DNA of 9,293 bases. It comes from Prevotellaceae bacterium UBA711 (GTDB taxonomy: Bacteria; Bacteroidota; Bacteroidia; Bacteroidales; Bacteroidaceae). The notes below the pieces were generated by a model, which was given only the letters and a program-made list of their open reading frames with translations, was not told the origin of the DNA and searched no databases. Numbering within the stretch: position 1 is the stretch's first letter; every line of letters starts with the position of its first letter. The DNA lies in NCBI GenBank assembly GCA_002297545.1, contig DBLZ01000081.1:1-9293 (forward strand), read 5' to 3'. A program made the translations under genes and the position numbers. Shown piece after piece: positions 1-6,718 of the stretch.

Positions 1-43
1 GTTTAGCGGACAGTAATAATTGGAATTAACATTTATTACCCTT

Positions 44-59
44 AACACCATGGCGTGTT
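44..59. promoter_or_regulatory. Inverted repeat AACAC-N6-GTGTT, possible operator over the -33 region
   Basis: Perfect 5-base arms, AACAC and GTGTT, flank the centre CATGGC. The repeat ends 14 bases before the -7 element, so it covers the place where a -33 element is expected. A regulator bound here could control the downstream kinase-antiporter-maturase operon. Fifteen of its bases (45-59) recur exactly at 8773-8787, inside the acetyltransferase coding sequence. The repeat is seen; the operator role is speculation, and no adjacent regulator gene supports it. Confidence 0.2.
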
Positions 60-73
60 TAGACCGAATTCAT

Positions 74-81
74 TAACTTTG
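74..81 (+). promoter_or_regulatory. Bacteroides-type -7 promoter element (TAACTTTG) of the kinase operon
   Basis: TAACTTTG matches the Bacteroidota primary sigma factor -7 consensus TAnnTTTG exactly. It would place the transcription start near position 88 and leave a leader of roughly 85 bases before the ATG at 175. No good -33 TTTG is seen 19-21 bases upstream; that interval is occupied by the inverted repeat at 44-59. The rest of 1-174 shows no coding potential. The match is seen directly; its use as a promoter is inferred from position ahead of a compact operon. Confidence 0.5.
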
Positions 82-174
82 TAAGCACAGAGCAACATAT
101 TAACCACGTTTCCCTGCGGCAGTGTACTCCACGTGTCACGGGTGCCGGGAGGCGACAAAACTTATCTACATACT

Positions 175-1281
175 ATGGAACAGAACGAATTGAAGAACAT
201 TGTGTCACATTTTGCCATCCGAGGCACCGTTGCAGAGATAAAGCCCCTTGGAGCAGGCCTTATCAACGATACCTTGTTGGTCGTCACCGCCGAGGCCGAC
301 GCCCCCAACTATGTATTGCAGCGCGTCAACACCAACGTCTTCCCTGATGTAGATCTGGTGATGCGCAACATCTATGCCGTCACCACCCACATACGCAAGA
401 AACTGGAGGCAGCCGGCGAGACAGACATCGACCGCAAAGTGCTCACCTTCATGCCCGCCAAGGACGATACCACCAAACTCTATGCCATTGTGAACGGACA
501 GTACTGGCGCATGATGATATTCATCGACAACGCAGTAACCAAGCAGGCCGTCAATCCCGAGAGTTCCCGCGCCGCCGGCGAGGCATTCGGCCGTTTCCAA
601 GCCATGCTGGCCGACATACCGGTGGAACTGGGCGAGACCATCAAGGACTTCCACAACATGGAGTTCCGCCTGCAGCAACTGCACGACGTCATCGCCAAGG
701 ATCCTGTAGGCCGTGTCGCAGAACCAGAGGTACAGGCCATGCTTAAGGAGATCGACACACGTGCCGAATACATGTGCAAGGCCGAACGCATGGGACGCGA
801 AGGCATCCTGCCAAAGCGTGTGTGCCACTGCGACACAAAGGTCAACAACATGATGTTCGACCAGCAGGACAACGTCCTCTGTGTCATCGACCTGGACACC
901 GTCATGCCCAACTTCATCTTCTCCGACTACGGCGACTTCCTGCGCACAGGTGCCAACAAGGTGGCCGAGGATCATCAGAACATGGACGAGGTATGCTTCG
1001 ACATCGACATCTTCAAGGCCTTCACCGAGGGTTACCTCAGCAGTGCCAGCAGCTTCCTCACCCGTGTGGAGATAGAAAACCTGCCCTATGCCGTGAAGCT
1101 CTTCCCCTACATGCAGTGCGTACGCTTCCTTTGGGACTACCTCAGCGGCGACAAGTACTGGAAGTGCCAGTACGCCAACCACAACTTCGTGCGTGCCAAC
1201 AACCAGCTGCACCTGCTCCTCAGCATCGAGAAGCACGAGCCCGAGATGGAGGCGTTCATCGCACAGTGCCTGAAGCAATAA
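175..1281 (+). CDS. nahK: N-acetylhexosamine 1-kinase-type phosphotransferase (APH fold)
   Basis: Cytoplasmic kinase of the aminoglycoside-phosphotransferase fold, 368 aa, near the usual length of NahK-type proteins. NahK of Bifidobacterium phosphorylates free GlcNAc or GalNAc at O1 with ATP, feeding amino sugars into UDP-sugar or catabolic pools. Visible motifs are a glycine-rich loop PLGAGLINDTLLV (24-36), YVLQRVNTNVFPD (46-58), the catalytic loop HCDTKVNNMMFD (218-229, with D220 and N225), and the metal-binding segment VIDLDTVMPNFIFSDYGD (237-254, D239/D241). NahK proteins usually have MPG where this one has MPN. The ATG at 175 was chosen because the 14 extra residues from an upstream GTG at 133 resemble no family N-terminus. 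Homologues are often mislabelled mucin desulfatase; nothing here suggests sulfatase activity. It is first in an operon with nhaA and the sulfatase maturase, which supports a role in sulfated amino-sugar glycan use. The kinase call is firm; the exact sugar is inferred. Confidence 0.8.
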   Translation: MEQNELKNIVSHFAIRGTVAEIKPLGAGLINDTLLVVTAEADAPNYVLQRVNTNVFPDVDLVMRNIYAVTTHIRKKLEAAGETDIDRKVLTFMPAKDDTTKLYAIVNGQYWRMMIFIDNAVTKQAVNPESSRAAGEAFGRFQAMLADIPVELGETIKDFHNMEFRLQQLHDVIAKDPVGRVAEPEVQAMLKEIDTRAEYMCKAERMGREGILPKRVCHCDTKVNNMMFDQQDNVLCVIDLDTVMPNFIFSDYGDFLRTGANKVAEDHQNMDEVCFDIDIFKAFTEGYLSSASSFLTRVEIENLPYAVKLFPYMQCVRFLWDYLSGDKYWKCQYANHNFVRANNQLHLLLSIEKHEPEMEAFIAQCLKQ

Positions 1282-1286
1282 TCACC

Positions 1287-1305
1287 GCTCCGTACAAGGC
1301 GGAGC
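1287..1305 (+). other. Intercistronic hairpin between the kinase and nhaA
   Basis: GCTCCG (1287-1292) pairs perfectly with CGGAGC (1300-1305), and T1293-G1299 can add a wobble pair, leaving a 5-base loop. It begins 5 bases after the kinase stop codon and ends 10 bases before the nhaA ATG. No T-run follows, so it does not look like an intrinsic terminator. It could stabilise or mark a processing point in the operon mRNA, or affect nhaA translation. The inverted repeat is seen; the function is inferred. Confidence 0.4.
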
Positions 1306-1315
1306 ACCATACATA

Positions 1316-2704
1316 ATGAAACAGAACTATACGTTTATGTCTACTATCAGGAAGTACGCCGAGGGCGGTCACTTCCTGATTTTATCTACAATCGCAGCCA
1401 TTATCGTGGCCAACCTGCCGGCCACGTCGCAGTGGTACCAAGACTTCTGGCAGCAGCCTCTCCAATTGATCCTTGGAGGCTTCGACCTGTTCAGCCACAA
1501 CGGCACACCGTTGACCGTAGGAGGCTTCATCAGCGACTTCCTCATGGCCATATTCTTTCTCTCGGTCGGCTTGGAGCTGAAGCGCGAGATATTCTGCGGT
1601 GGCGAACTGTCAACCGTACGCAAGGCACTGTTGCCGGTGCTGGCAGCCTGTGGAGGTATGATCGTCCCGACAATAGTCTTCGGCATAGCCTGCCGTCTCA
1701 CCGGCGACATGCAGTACATGGACGTGCTGGAGCGCGGTATGCCCATCCCCATGGCCACGGATATTGCCTTCTCGCTGGGTGTGCTGTCGATATTCTCAAA
1801 GCGCGTGCCCACGGGGTTGAAGGTGTTCCTGGCAGCTCTGGCCGTAGCCGATGACCTGGGCGGTATCCTGGTCATAGCCATCAAGTACACCGACCATATC
1901 TCTTGGGAACATCTGGGCGGAGTCCTGGCCTGCGTGCTGGTGTGCATGACGTGCTCCTATTACAGGGTGCGCAACAAGATGGTGTACATGTCCATGGGCA
2001 TCATCATGTGGTGGTGCATGTTCCAAAGCGGCATCCATTCCACCATCGCCGGTGTGGTGCTGGCATTCTGTATACCGGCCAGGCTGGCTCATGGCTCCAA
2101 GTACTACATAGAACGTATACGTGTACAGATAGACAAGTTTCCTCATTACGAGGTCACCTCGTACAACAAGCATACGCCCAATATGCTCACCAACGAGGAC
2201 ATACAGAACCTGCGTTCCATCGAGTCGGCGTCCGACAACCTCATCTCCACGCTTCAGGATACCGAGGACGTCCTGCGCAATCCTGTCAACATGTTCATCA
2301 TCCCCGTATTCGCTTTCGCCAATGCCGGCGTGTGTTTCGAGGGCATGAGCCTGATCAACCTCTTCAGCGGCGTAGGTCTGGGTGTCTTCCTCGGCCTTGT
2401 AGTAGGAAAGTTCTCCGGCGTGCTGCTGGCCTGCTGGCTCAGCATCAAGGCACGTCTCGTGCAGTTGCCCGACGGAGCCGACTGGCATTCCATGGCAGGT
2501 GTGGCCATGCTTTGCGGCATTGGTTTCACGGTAAGCATGTTCATGGCGGCCCTGTCCTATCCCAGCGACCTTGACGGCCAGACACCCGAGCTGATGAACA
2601 CTTTCCTCAACGATGCCAAACTGGGCATCCTGTGCGGCACCATCACCAGTGCCATACTCGGTTCCATCATACTGAACAAGACCTTGCCACGTAAAGCCCG
2701 ATGA
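1316..2704 (+). CDS. nhaA: Na+/H+ antiporter NhaA, long form
   Basis: Inner-membrane electrogenic Na+/H+ antiporter, which exports Na+ in exchange for protons in pH and salt homeostasis. At 462 aa it is longer than the 388-aa E. coli protein. Family hallmarks are clear: FFLSVGLELKREI (80-92), MATDIAFSLGVLS (146-158; T148/D149 match the TM4 unwound segment), LAVADDLGGILVIAIKYT (175-192; D179/D180 match the ion-binding D163/D164 of E. coli), SGIHSTIAGVVLAFCIPAR (238-256), VFAFANAGV (331-339), GKFSGV with K365 matching E. coli K300, and LCGIGFTVSMFMAALSY (399-415). Much of the extra length lies between residues 257 and 328, a hydrophilic stretch about 49 residues longer than in E. coli, with an acidic, probably helical part around 293-321. 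The start at 1316 lies 34 bases after the kinase stop. The stop overlaps the next gene's ATG as ATGA (2701-2704), which suggests translational coupling. The identification is firm; why it sits in a glycan operon is unknown. Confidence 0.95.
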   Translation: MKQNYTFMSTIRKYAEGGHFLILSTIAAIIVANLPATSQWYQDFWQQPLQLILGGFDLFSHNGTPLTVGGFISDFLMAIFFLSVGLELKREIFCGGELSTVRKALLPVLAACGGMIVPTIVFGIACRLTGDMQYMDVLERGMPIPMATDIAFSLGVLSIFSKRVPTGLKVFLAALAVADDLGGILVIAIKYTDHISWEHLGGVLACVLVCMTCSYYRVRNKMVYMSMGIIMWWCMFQSGIHSTIAGVVLAFCIPARLAHGSKYYIERIRVQIDKFPHYEVTSYNKHTPNMLTNEDIQNLRSIESASDNLISTLQDTEDVLRNPVNMFIIPVFAFANAGVCFEGMSLINLFSGVGLGVFLGLVVGKFSGVLLACWLSIKARLVQLPDGADWHSMAGVAMLCGIGFTVSMFMAALSYPSDLDGQTPELMNTFLNDAKLGILCGTITSAILGSIILNKTLPRKAR

Positions 2705-3894
2705 GTAGCACTGCCCATCCTTTTGCCCGTCCGTTATACGTGATGGCCAAGCCCGTGGGGGCACACTGCAACCTGGCATGCGACTACTGCTACTATCTGG
2801 AGAAGCAGAAGCTCTATCCCGACACGGCCCGCCATCTGATGTCCGAGCCCCTGACCGAGGTCTTCATACGCGAGTACATACAGTCACAGTTCGTACCCGA
2901 GGTGAACTTCACGTGGCATGGCGGCGAGCCCATGATGCGTCCGCTATCATACTACAAAAAGGTGGTGGCATGGCAACGCCAGTATGCCGGCGGGCGCTCC
3001 ATAATGAACTGCATCCAGACCAACGGCACGTTGCTCACACCCGAGTGGTGCCGTTTCCTGCACGACGAGGGATGGCTGGTGGGCATCAGCATAGACGGCC
3101 CCCGGGACATGCACGACGCCTACCGCACAAGGCGCAACGGTGCGCCCACCTGGCACAAGGTGATGCAGGGCATAGACATGCTGGAACGCTATGGCGTGGA
3201 GTGGAATGCCATGGCCGTGGTCAACGACATCACCGCCTCCCGCCCCATGGACTTCTACACCTTCTTCCGAGACGAGCTGGGGTGCCGCTACCTGCAGTTC
3301 ACCCCCGTGGTGGAGCGCATACGCCGGCACAGCGACGGCCGGCATCTGGCTCACGTCATGGATGGTGAGGAGTACGATCTGGCACCGTTCAGCGTCACGC
3401 CACAGGCATGGGGCGACTTCCTCTGCACCATGTTCGACGAATGGTATGCCCACGATGTGGGAGAGGTATTCGTGCAGACCTTCGAGGCCACCCTGGCCAA
3501 CTGGGCCGGTGTCACGCCAGGCGTCTGCTCCCTGTCCGACTGGTGCGGCCATGCCGCCGTTATGGAACACAATGGCGATGTCTACTGCTGCGACCACTTT
3601 GTCTTCCCCGAGTACTATCTGGGCAACATACGCAACCGCGGCATCCTGGACATGATGGACAGCGAACGACAACGCACCTTCGCCGACATGAAAACCAAGG
3701 GACTGCCCACACAGTGCCGCCGGTGCCCATGGCAGTTTGCCTGCCATGGCGAATGCCCCAGGAACCGCTTCGCCAAGACCACAGACGGTGAGCCCGGTCT
3801 CAACTACCTGTGCGAAGGATACCGACGATACTTCAACCACGTGGCTCCCTTCATGGAGCAACTGAAGATCCGCTTCTGCAACAATCAACAATAG
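2701..3894 (+). CDS. chuR: Anaerobic sulfatase-maturating enzyme (radical SAM/SPASM)
   Basis: Cytoplasmic radical-SAM enzyme that oxidises the active-site Cys or Ser of type I sulfatases to C-alpha-formylglycine under anaerobic conditions. It is 397 aa, typical for the family. The N-terminal radical-SAM motif is CNLACDYC (23-30: C23, C27, C30), followed by YYLEKQKLYP. WHGGEPMM (72-79) is the usual GGEP element and QTNGTLL (106-112) also fits. The C-terminal SPASM domain carries the extra cluster cysteines C276, C282, C296/C297, C339, C342, C348, C352 and C371. D298, in YCCDHFVFPEY, matches the position of the essential aspartate proposed as catalytic base in the Clostridium enzyme. The Bacteroides homologue ChuR is needed for growth on sulfated glycans such as chondroitin sulfate. 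The ATG overlaps the nhaA stop codon, so the gene is probably translationally coupled. No sulfatase gene lies within the window, so its clients must be encoded elsewhere. Confidence 0.93.
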   Translation: MSSTAHPFARPLYVMAKPVGAHCNLACDYCYYLEKQKLYPDTARHLMSEPLTEVFIREYIQSQFVPEVNFTWHGGEPMMRPLSYYKKVVAWQRQYAGGRSIMNCIQTNGTLLTPEWCRFLHDEGWLVGISIDGPRDMHDAYRTRRNGAPTWHKVMQGIDMLERYGVEWNAMAVVNDITASRPMDFYTFFRDELGCRYLQFTPVVERIRRHSDGRHLAHVMDGEEYDLAPFSVTPQAWGDFLCTMFDEWYAHDVGEVFVQTFEATLANWAGVTPGVCSLSDWCGHAAVMEHNGDVYCCDHFVFPEYYLGNIRNRGILDMMDSERQRTFADMKTKGLPTQCRRCPWQFACHGECPRNRFAKTTDGEPGLNYLCEGYRRYFNHVAPFMEQLKIRFCNNQQ

Positions 3895-3913
3895 CATGCC
3901 TTGGCTTCATAGC

Positions 3914-3926
3914 CGGGGCATCCCCG
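3914..3926 (+). terminator. GC-rich hairpin after the maturase gene, weak terminator candidate
   Basis: CGGGG-CAT-CCCCG forms a 5-pair stem with a 3-base loop, 20 bases after the maturase stop codon. It is followed by TATATATA rather than a T-run, so it is a poor intrinsic terminator by E. coli standards, though Bacteroidota terminators are less well defined. Part of it (3916-3927) can instead pair with 4125-4136. Confidence 0.25.
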
Positions 3927-4096
3927 TATATATAGACAGACACTTGATCATACTGCATCATGACACCTACATGTAGCACTTTGCGCAACGGCATCCTGGC
4001 AATGCTCAGTCTGGTGCTGCAAGCCACATCGGGCAACCTGCAATCCACACGCAAGCTCAGGCTGCAGCCTTGGCATGGCAACATCTGATGCGCTTG

Positions 4097-4132
4097 ATCC
4101 CCATGGAGGCGGCCTCCTGTCTCCACGGGGAT
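4097..4132 (+). other. Imperfect hairpin in the leader region
   Basis: ATCCCC-A-TGGAG (4097-4108) pairs with CTCCA-C-GGGGAT (4121-4132): 11 of 12 positions pair, with one A-C mismatch. Inside it a second choice exists, GGAGGC (4105-4110) with GCCTCC (4112-4117). No T-run follows, so it is not a standard terminator. The right arm also complements 3916-3927. The pairing is seen; whether it forms in RNA is unknown. Confidence 0.4.
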
Positions 4133-4319
4133 GCCCATTGTGCCGACATGTAGCTGCGGCCATGAAAACGGGTTTTCGCGACTGCATATTCGCGTTTATT
4201 CATTCGCATAAACCGGTTCTCCCGGGTCAATAAACCCGAATATATCGTCCCATTCCCGTGCTGCCCGAGCATCCACCTGACGGTGTCACTGCCCTGTAGC
4301 CTCGGCATGCATGACTTCC

Positions 4320-4333
4320 CCTGTGGGAACAGG
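4320..4333 (+). other. Small hairpin with GNRA-type loop upstream of the lipoprotein start
   Basis: CCTGT (4320-4324) and ACAGG (4329-4333) form five pairs closing the tetraloop GGGA, which fits GNRA. An overlapping alternative, TTCCC (4316-4320) with GGGAA (4325-4329), excludes it. The structure ends 37 bases before the ATG at 4371, so it would lie in the mRNA leader if transcription starts upstream. Function is unknown. Confidence 0.25.
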
Positions 4334-4370
4334 ACAATGTATCAATAGAAACATAAAACATCCACTGACT

Positions 4371-6653
4371 ATGAAAACACAACAAGAGCTGCTGGCCATG
4401 GCATCCGCCATGCTTATGCTGAGTGCATGCGGCAATTACGGTCTGACCAATGCCGACCGCGAGTTCTTCGACAGGAAACACGACATGCTCACGGCCGTCT
4501 GGACGGAGCCTTTCGGCTATGATGAAGTGAGGAGCAACAATGCCCCCAAGGGGCCTTTCCTGGGCAACGGTGATGTGGGTGTGGTATGTCATACCACGCC
4601 CAACGGACAGACTATGCAGCTGAGCAAGGTAGACTTTGTGACGGACGGATGGAATGACTGGGCCGGCGACGGCGCCGCGGCCATAGGCGTGGGCGGTGTC
4701 AACATCAGGGTGGACGACAGCACGGCCACAGGATTCCGCTACGAGATGGATCAGTTGCAAACAGAACTGCGCATGGCCACCGGCACCGTTCGCCCCGTGC
4801 AGATGACCACGTGGATGAGCGTCAATGACAATTACATAGTGACAGAATTGCGTACCGAGGCTTCTGCTCCGCTGACCGTAAATGTGGAGACCTATGCCTC
4901 CGATGCTTCGGAACGCTATGCGGTGACGGCAGACGTAAGGGACGGCATAGCACAGGTCACGCGTCGCACCCGTGCCGATGAAGGCATGCGCTGGGTGTCG
5001 CAGGTAGGCGTTTCCACCTGTGTTCTGGGCAGTGCTTCCGCGTCCGGCATTGTGAAGCCCGGACGTGTGTCCACCACCTTCCTGCTCACCGATGACCATC
5101 CTGTCTATGTCGTGGCCTATGTCTCTGGCGGCGGTACCGATGACAACGCTCGTCTGGATGAAGCTTACAAGGCATTGGAGGCATGCGACACCGGCAGCAT
5201 CAAGAAGCTGAAACAGGAGAAGGCCGGCTGGTGGGAAGAGATGTGGACACGTTCCTACGTGGAGACCAACGACTCGCTGCTCGACAGGCACTACCTTTCT
5301 TCCATCTACCTGATGGCCTCGGCCCACAATGGCCACACCCCTGCCTGTGGCGGCATGTATGGCGTATGGAACATGGAAGACGACATGATGTATCACGGGG
5401 ACATACACCTCAACTACAACAGCCAGGCAGGCTTCTACAGCATGTTCTCGGCAAACCGTCCCGAACTGTCCTTGTCCTACTTCGACTTCCTCGAACGCAT
5501 GATACCGGAGGGCCGTCGCCGTGCCCGCGAGGAGATGGGACAGGTGCATCCCTCCTTGCAGGGCAAGTCTTGCCGCGGTCTGCTCTTCCCCGTCAGCGCG
5601 CTGGGCATAGGGTCCTTCTACGGTAGCTACTGGCAGCAGACCGTGGACGCTCCATTAAACGTCCCCCTATTCTGCTGGTACTACGAATACACGGGCGATA
5701 CGGACTTCCTGCGCACAAGGGCATATCCTTTCCTGCGCGAATGCGGCGACTTCTACGAGGACTACCTGCAGAAGGAAGACCATGGCAACTCCTATCGTTA
5801 CTGCATCACCACAGGTGCCCATGAAGGCTCTTGGGACCTCAATCCGTCATCCGACCTGGCCTTTGTGGAGCTGACCTTCGACCGCCTGCTGCGCTACAGC
5901 GAGGTTCTTGGCGTGGATGCCGACCGTCGCGCCCTGTGGCAGGACATTCTCTCCCATCTGCCCGAGTACAAGGTAATCATGCCCACCATGGAGCCCAACC
6001 AAGGTCTGCCCGTGTATGCCAAGAACGAGGCCGGATGGGATTTGCCGGCCCATCTGATACAGATGCATCCGGTATACCCTTGTGAGGTTCTCAACCTGCA
6101 TTCCGACAGCACCGCTCTGCAAATAGCCCGCAACACCATTTATTATTACGGAGTATCTAACCGGGGCTTTACCGAGACCATGAACGAACTTGGCCTGAGT
6201 GCCTTTGTCATGGGCGCTCGCGTGAGCTTCTCGCCCGAGATACTGGTGGACAAGATGAAGGTGCTGATAGGCAGGGCCGGCAAGAACTTCCTCATACGTG
6301 ACGGTCACCATTGCCTGGAGAAGACTGCCGTGGTGGAGACGGTCAACTCCATGATGTTGCAATCCGTGGACAGCGTGCTGCACCTGTTCCCCTGCTGGAC
6401 ACCCACGCCGGCATCGTTCACACGCCTGCGTGCCAAGGGCGCTTTCATCGTGTCGGCCGGGTATGACGGCAAGGAGGTTACTACCCTGCAAATCAAAAGC
6501 GAGCTGGGCAATGAATGCCGCTTGCATAATCCCTGGCCGGGACGTAATGTGTCTGTGACCGAGAATGGCAAGTCTGTATCCCTCGAACATAAGGACGGCA
6601 TCTATACTTTCCGCACAAAGAAGGGCGGCATCTACGACGTGACACCCATGTGA
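4371..6653 (+). CDS. GH95-like (alpha/alpha)6-barrel glycosidase lipoprotein, specificity unknown
   Basis: Probable exported glycoside hydrolase, 760 aa. The ATG at 4371 was chosen over one at 4311 because it opens a lipoprotein signal peptide ending in the lipobox LSAC, with C20 as the lipidated residue; no acidic surface-export signal follows C20. The N-terminal part has GPFLGNGDVGVV (about 61-72), typical of the beta-sandwich of GH95-like proteins. The barrel has GDIHLNYNSQAGFY (about 344-357), where N348 and N350 fit the N-x-N of GH95 fucosidases, and TGAHEGSWDLNPSSD (about 482-496), where E485 is a candidate acid. A later segment, CLEKTAVVETVNSMMLQS with E650, followed by LFPCW (672-676), matches the pattern before the C-terminal sandwich. 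Alignment by eye places E650 near, not exactly at, the GH95 catalytic Asp, so this may be a divergent family in clan GH-L. It probably forms a transcription unit with the DUF5054 gene 65 bases downstream. The substrate (fucose, galactose or other) cannot be called. Confidence 0.7.
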   Translation: MKTQQELLAMASAMLMLSACGNYGLTNADREFFDRKHDMLTAVWTEPFGYDEVRSNNAPKGPFLGNGDVGVVCHTTPNGQTMQLSKVDFVTDGWNDWAGDGAAAIGVGGVNIRVDDSTATGFRYEMDQLQTELRMATGTVRPVQMTTWMSVNDNYIVTELRTEASAPLTVNVETYASDASERYAVTADVRDGIAQVTRRTRADEGMRWVSQVGVSTCVLGSASASGIVKPGRVSTTFLLTDDHPVYVVAYVSGGGTDDNARLDEAYKALEACDTGSIKKLKQEKAGWWEEMWTRSYVETNDSLLDRHYLSSIYLMASAHNGHTPACGGMYGVWNMEDDMMYHGDIHLNYNSQAGFYSMFSANRPELSLSYFDFLERMIPEGRRRAREEMGQVHPSLQGKSCRGLLFPVSALGIGSFYGSYWQQTVDAPLNVPLFCWYYEYTGDTDFLRTRAYPFLRECGDFYEDYLQKEDHGNSYRYCITTGAHEGSWDLNPSSDLAFVELTFDRLLRYSEVLGVDADRRALWQDILSHLPEYKVIMPTMEPNQGLPVYAKNEAGWDLPAHLIQMHPVYPCEVLNLHSDSTALQIARNTIYYYGVSNRGFTETMNELGLSAFVMGARVSFSPEILVDKMKVLIGRAGKNFLIRDGHHCLEKTAVVETVNSMMLQSVDSVLHLFPCWTPTPASFTRLRAKGAFIVSAGYDGKEVTTLQIKSELGNECRLHNPWPGRNVSVTENGKSVSLEHKDGIYTFRTKKGGIYDVTPM

Positions 6654-6718
6654 TGACGCACCTGCGGCCTGACAACGCATCCTTACCCATATAATATGAA
6701 CAACCAGCATTCCTGAAC

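Larger units (their letters stand above)
3895..4370. other. 476-base intergenic region rich in inverted repeats, no convincing gene
   Basis: No recognisable protein or RNA family is visible. Structures present are: palindrome TTGCGCAA (3981-3988); palindrome GGCTGCAGCC (4060-4069); a 12-base inverted pair GGGCATCCCCGT (3916-3927) and ACGGGGATGCCC (4125-4136); an imperfect local hairpin (4097-4132); CGGGT/ACCCG (4222-4237); and CCTGT-GGGA-ACAGG (4320-4333). Short plus-strand open frames of 42, 16 and 23 codons occur at 3960-4088, 4103-4153 and 4162-4233, in three different frames and with no recognisable similarity. No TAnnTTTG promoter match was found, only the partial TTTG at 3980-3983. The stretch probably holds the promoter and 5' leader of the glycosidase pair, or a non-coding RNA, but the sequence alone does not decide. 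Confidence 0.5.

Noticed and set aside
133..174. N-terminal extension of the kinase from a GTG at 133
   Set aside because: The 14 added residues do not resemble the family N-terminus, and the ATG at 175 gives the usual length and start.
175..1281. Annotation of the kinase as a mucin desulfatase
   Set aside because: The protein has kinase catalytic and metal-binding motifs and no sulfatase signature; that name is an inherited database label.
4222..4237. CGGGT-N6-ACCCG hairpin as an intrinsic terminator
   Set aside because: Only five pairs, an A/T-containing loop and no T-run after it.
3851..4308. Three minus-strand open frames of 79-95 codons in the gap
   Set aside because: No recognisable motifs, mutually overlapping in different frames, and one runs into the maturase gene; most likely chance open frames.
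4311..4370. Earlier ATG for the GH95-like lipoprotein
   Set aside because: Starting there would bury the lipoprotein signal peptide 20 residues inside the protein; the ATG at 4371 puts the lipobox cysteine at residue 20.
4227..5549. A 440-codon minus-strand open frame opposite the GH95-like gene, and similar long antisense frames at 205-1278, 1796-2779, 2947-3897 and 5847-6791
   Set aside because: They lie opposite clear protein genes, are rich in His, Val, Gly and Ala, and carry no family motifs. Strong C/G bias at third codon positions of the sense genes removes stop codons from the antisense strand.
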